Source of the DNA: Facklamia sp050409585
GTDB lineage: Bacteria > Bacillota > Bacilli > Lactobacillales > Aerococcaceae
Direction: 5' to 3'
Length of the DNA stretch: 64,000 nucleotides
Assembly: GCF_050409585.1 (NCBI RefSeq)
Contig: NZ_JBNUPE010000004.1
Location: 108,958 to 172,957, forward strand
Shown here: positions 63,042 through 64,000 of the stretch, piece after piece
Numbering within the stretch: position 1 is the stretch's first letter
Layout: each line of letters starts with the position of its first letter
The notes under the pieces: generated by a model
Told to the model about the DNA's origin: nothing
The model's database searches: none
The model's input: the letters and a program-made list of their open reading frames with translations, nothing else
Position numbers and translations under genes: made by a program

Positions 63042-63230
63042 TTGAATGAATTAAAAAAACTACGTAATGAAGAAAAAATAACTCAACATGAGTTAGCTAA
63101 AAAATTAGGAATTAGTTACTCACTTTACGTAAAAATTGAAAACAGATTTATGAATCCAAGCTATAAAGTTATGGCGAAGTTAAAGAAGTTTTACGGGGGT
63201 AAGTTAGATTTGAATAAATTTTTTAATTAA
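63042..63230 (+). CDS. Small XRE regulator
   Basis: 62 residues, almost only a helix-turn-helix (KLRNEEKITQHELAKKLGIS, SLYVKIENRF). TTG start with AAAGGAG upstream; no in-frame ATG fits better. Fourteen bases from the Cro-like gene. Confidence 0.85.
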   Translation: MNELKKLRNEEKITQHELAKKLGISYSLYVKIENRFMNPSYKVMAKLKKFYGGKLDLNKFFN

Positions 63231-63631
63231 AAAAACGTTCTCTATCTAGTACATAAAGAACGTTACGGAAATTATTCTGCTCAAGTTGGTACTAGCAACC
63301 AACAACACTTCGACAGTATCGCCCCTATCGCTGCAGTTGAAATAGTAGTGGTTAATGATCTAAAGAGTTCTACGCTTTTTTAGTCGGCTACCACCCGACG
63401 ATTGCTCTCTAACCTAGTTAACGTCTCTTGTTTGACGATGCTGGCAATCAGACCAGAAATATAACCCTATCTATTGAGACACAGCACCCGTCAAAAATTC
63501 TGATAATAATATTGTCATCATCATCAGCTCCTTTGCCTTACCTAGGATTTGGGTAAAAGGTAAGCAAAGAAATAATAACATATATTTCACAAATAGTGAA
63601 TGTTCTTATTGGATTAGAAAGGAGGATTTAG
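63231..63631 (-). ncRNA. Probable minus-strand small transcript (type I toxin-like?)
   Basis: On the minus strand: TTCACT (63595-63600) and TATTAT (63572-63577) with a 17-base spacer; AAGGAG-type RBS at 63528-63535; a 17-codon ORF at 63471-63524 starting MMMTILLSEF; and a terminator with AACGTTCT/AGAACGTT and seven T at 63233-63265. A second frame downstream reads GYISGLIASIVKQET, like the core of Fst/PepA1 toxins. A frameshift may have broken the peptide. No plus-strand gene occupies the 400 bases. Confidence 0.45.
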
Positions 63632-63739
63632 ATGAAGAATATATTAAAAATTCTCTCCCTACTTTTTATTGGGATTGTAGTAGGAAGAGAGAGTTACAAG
63701 CAAGAAGTAAATGCAAAATTTAATCCAAATATTATTTAG
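63632..63739 (+). CDS. Small single-span membrane peptide
   Basis: 35 residues: MKNILKILSLLFIGIVVG then a hydrophilic tail. AAAGGAGG precedes the ATG. Likely a real phage small protein; function unknown. Its last bases overlap the end of the next gene on the other strand. Confidence 0.6.
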   Translation: MKNILKILSLLFIGIVVGRESYKQEVNAKFNPNII

Positions 63740-63914
63740 CTTCTGGTTTCTTCACAGAAGACACTACTTTATGAAAATAGCTATACATATTACCAACGAA
63801 TTGACTATCAATGTGACGAGCATTGTCTTTAACATCAACTCGTCTATTGAAATGTTCAACCATTGTTTTAGTTAATTCTAAAGCTATTTCTTTGTCATTT
63901 AAATGTTCAGACAT
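63732..63914 (-). CDS. Small phage protein, unknown
   Basis: 60 residues, soluble, charged (LNDKEIALELTKTMVEHFN, FVGNMYSYFHKVVSS). AGGAGGTG precedes the ATG on the minus strand. Unlike its neighbours it is transcribed leftward within the early region. Confidence 0.65.
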   Translation of the reverse strand: MSEHLNDKEIALELTKTMVEHFNRRVDVKDNARHIDSQFVGNMYSYFHKVVSSVKKPEAK

Positions 63915-63960
63915 ACTTTCACCTCCTTATAGGAGAGTATATCACGAAAGGAGCATGTAA

Positions 63961-64000
63961 ATGAACGAACTATCATTATCAAACGATTTAAAAACAATCG
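63961..64000 (+). CDS. Phage gene start, truncated by window end
   Basis: ATG with AAAGGAG upstream and 13 open codons (MNELSLSNDLKTI). Too short for assignment; such starts occur in DUF3102-type and recombination-module phage proteins. Confidence 0.5.
   Translation, partial: MNELSLSNDLKTI

Noticed and set aside
63471..63524. The 17-codon peptide as a firm toxin gene
   Set aside because: It is very short, has no family match in its own frame and may be frameshifted; kept only as a candidate transcript.

Overview
The window is AT-rich chromosome of a low-GC Gram-positive bacterium. Strong AGGAGG ribosome binding sites, a glmS ribozyme, nrdHIEF and nrdDG, Crp/Fnr-like promoter boxes and the protein styles suggest Lactobacillales, perhaps an Aerococcaceae-like genus; this placement is inference. 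The organism decodes UGA as selenocysteine. The window holds tRNA-Sec (selC), selA, selB, selD, Se/S carrier-like genes and four genes with an in-frame TGA at the expected place: selD, grdA, grdB and a GrdB/PrdB-like gene.

Layout. 1-5.1 kb: 3' part of a type I pullulanase, glmS under its ribozyme, a YitT membrane protein and an ArsC/Spx-like protein. 5.1-22.5 kb: an accessory block with a TVP38 membrane protein, a LysR regulator, an EF2568-type cysteine desulfurase, an exported rhodanese next to a YnjBCD-like ABC importer, a second exported tandem rhodanese, and a long operon. The operon contains a fused TIGR04282 transferase/APH-like kinase, a TIGR04283 transferase, the GrdB/PrdB-like selenoprotein, CcdA, a TlpA-like thioredoxin, two TVP38 proteins, a nucleoside hydrolase and an exported YdjY-like Cys-cluster protein. 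The set recalls E. coli ydjXYZ-ynjABCDEF merged with the 'rSAM/selenodomain-associated' transferases. selC follows directly. I regard this as the best candidate for an undescribed selenium or sulfur compound pathway.

22.8-29.7 kb: class Ib (nrdHIEF) and class III (nrdDG) ribonucleotide reductases in one operon, preceded by two NrdR-like boxes 31 bp apart, a cobalamin riboswitch and a terminator. 29.7-30.9 kb: decayed transposase, PTS and amidohydrolase remnants. 30.9-36.3 kb: an unknown small protein, then selD-yedF-selB-selA. 36.5-47 kb: a glycosyltransferase and glycine reductase (grdA; grdCD; grdX-grdE-grdB), interleaved with a second transposase remnant, an unknown protein, a DUF3343 Se/S carrier-like protein and an SGNH hydrolase. 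Together these support reduction of glycine to acetyl phosphate; its usual electron donors, thioredoxin and thioredoxin reductase, are not in the window.

47-59.7 kb: ordinary chromosome: UPF0178 pseudogene, glutathionyl-hydroquinone reductase-like protein, FMN reductase, cold shock protein, NagE-type PTS, AEC transporter, YggS, signal peptidase, glycogen phosphorylase, DUF368 lipid-carrier translocase, a secreted unknown, cytidine deaminase and a glyoxalase. 59.75-64 kb: left end of a prophage or related integrative element: tyrosine integrase, DUF5067 protein, CI-like S24 repressor, Cro-like genes with three operator copies, small unknown genes and a probable minus-strand small transcript. 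The element runs off the window.
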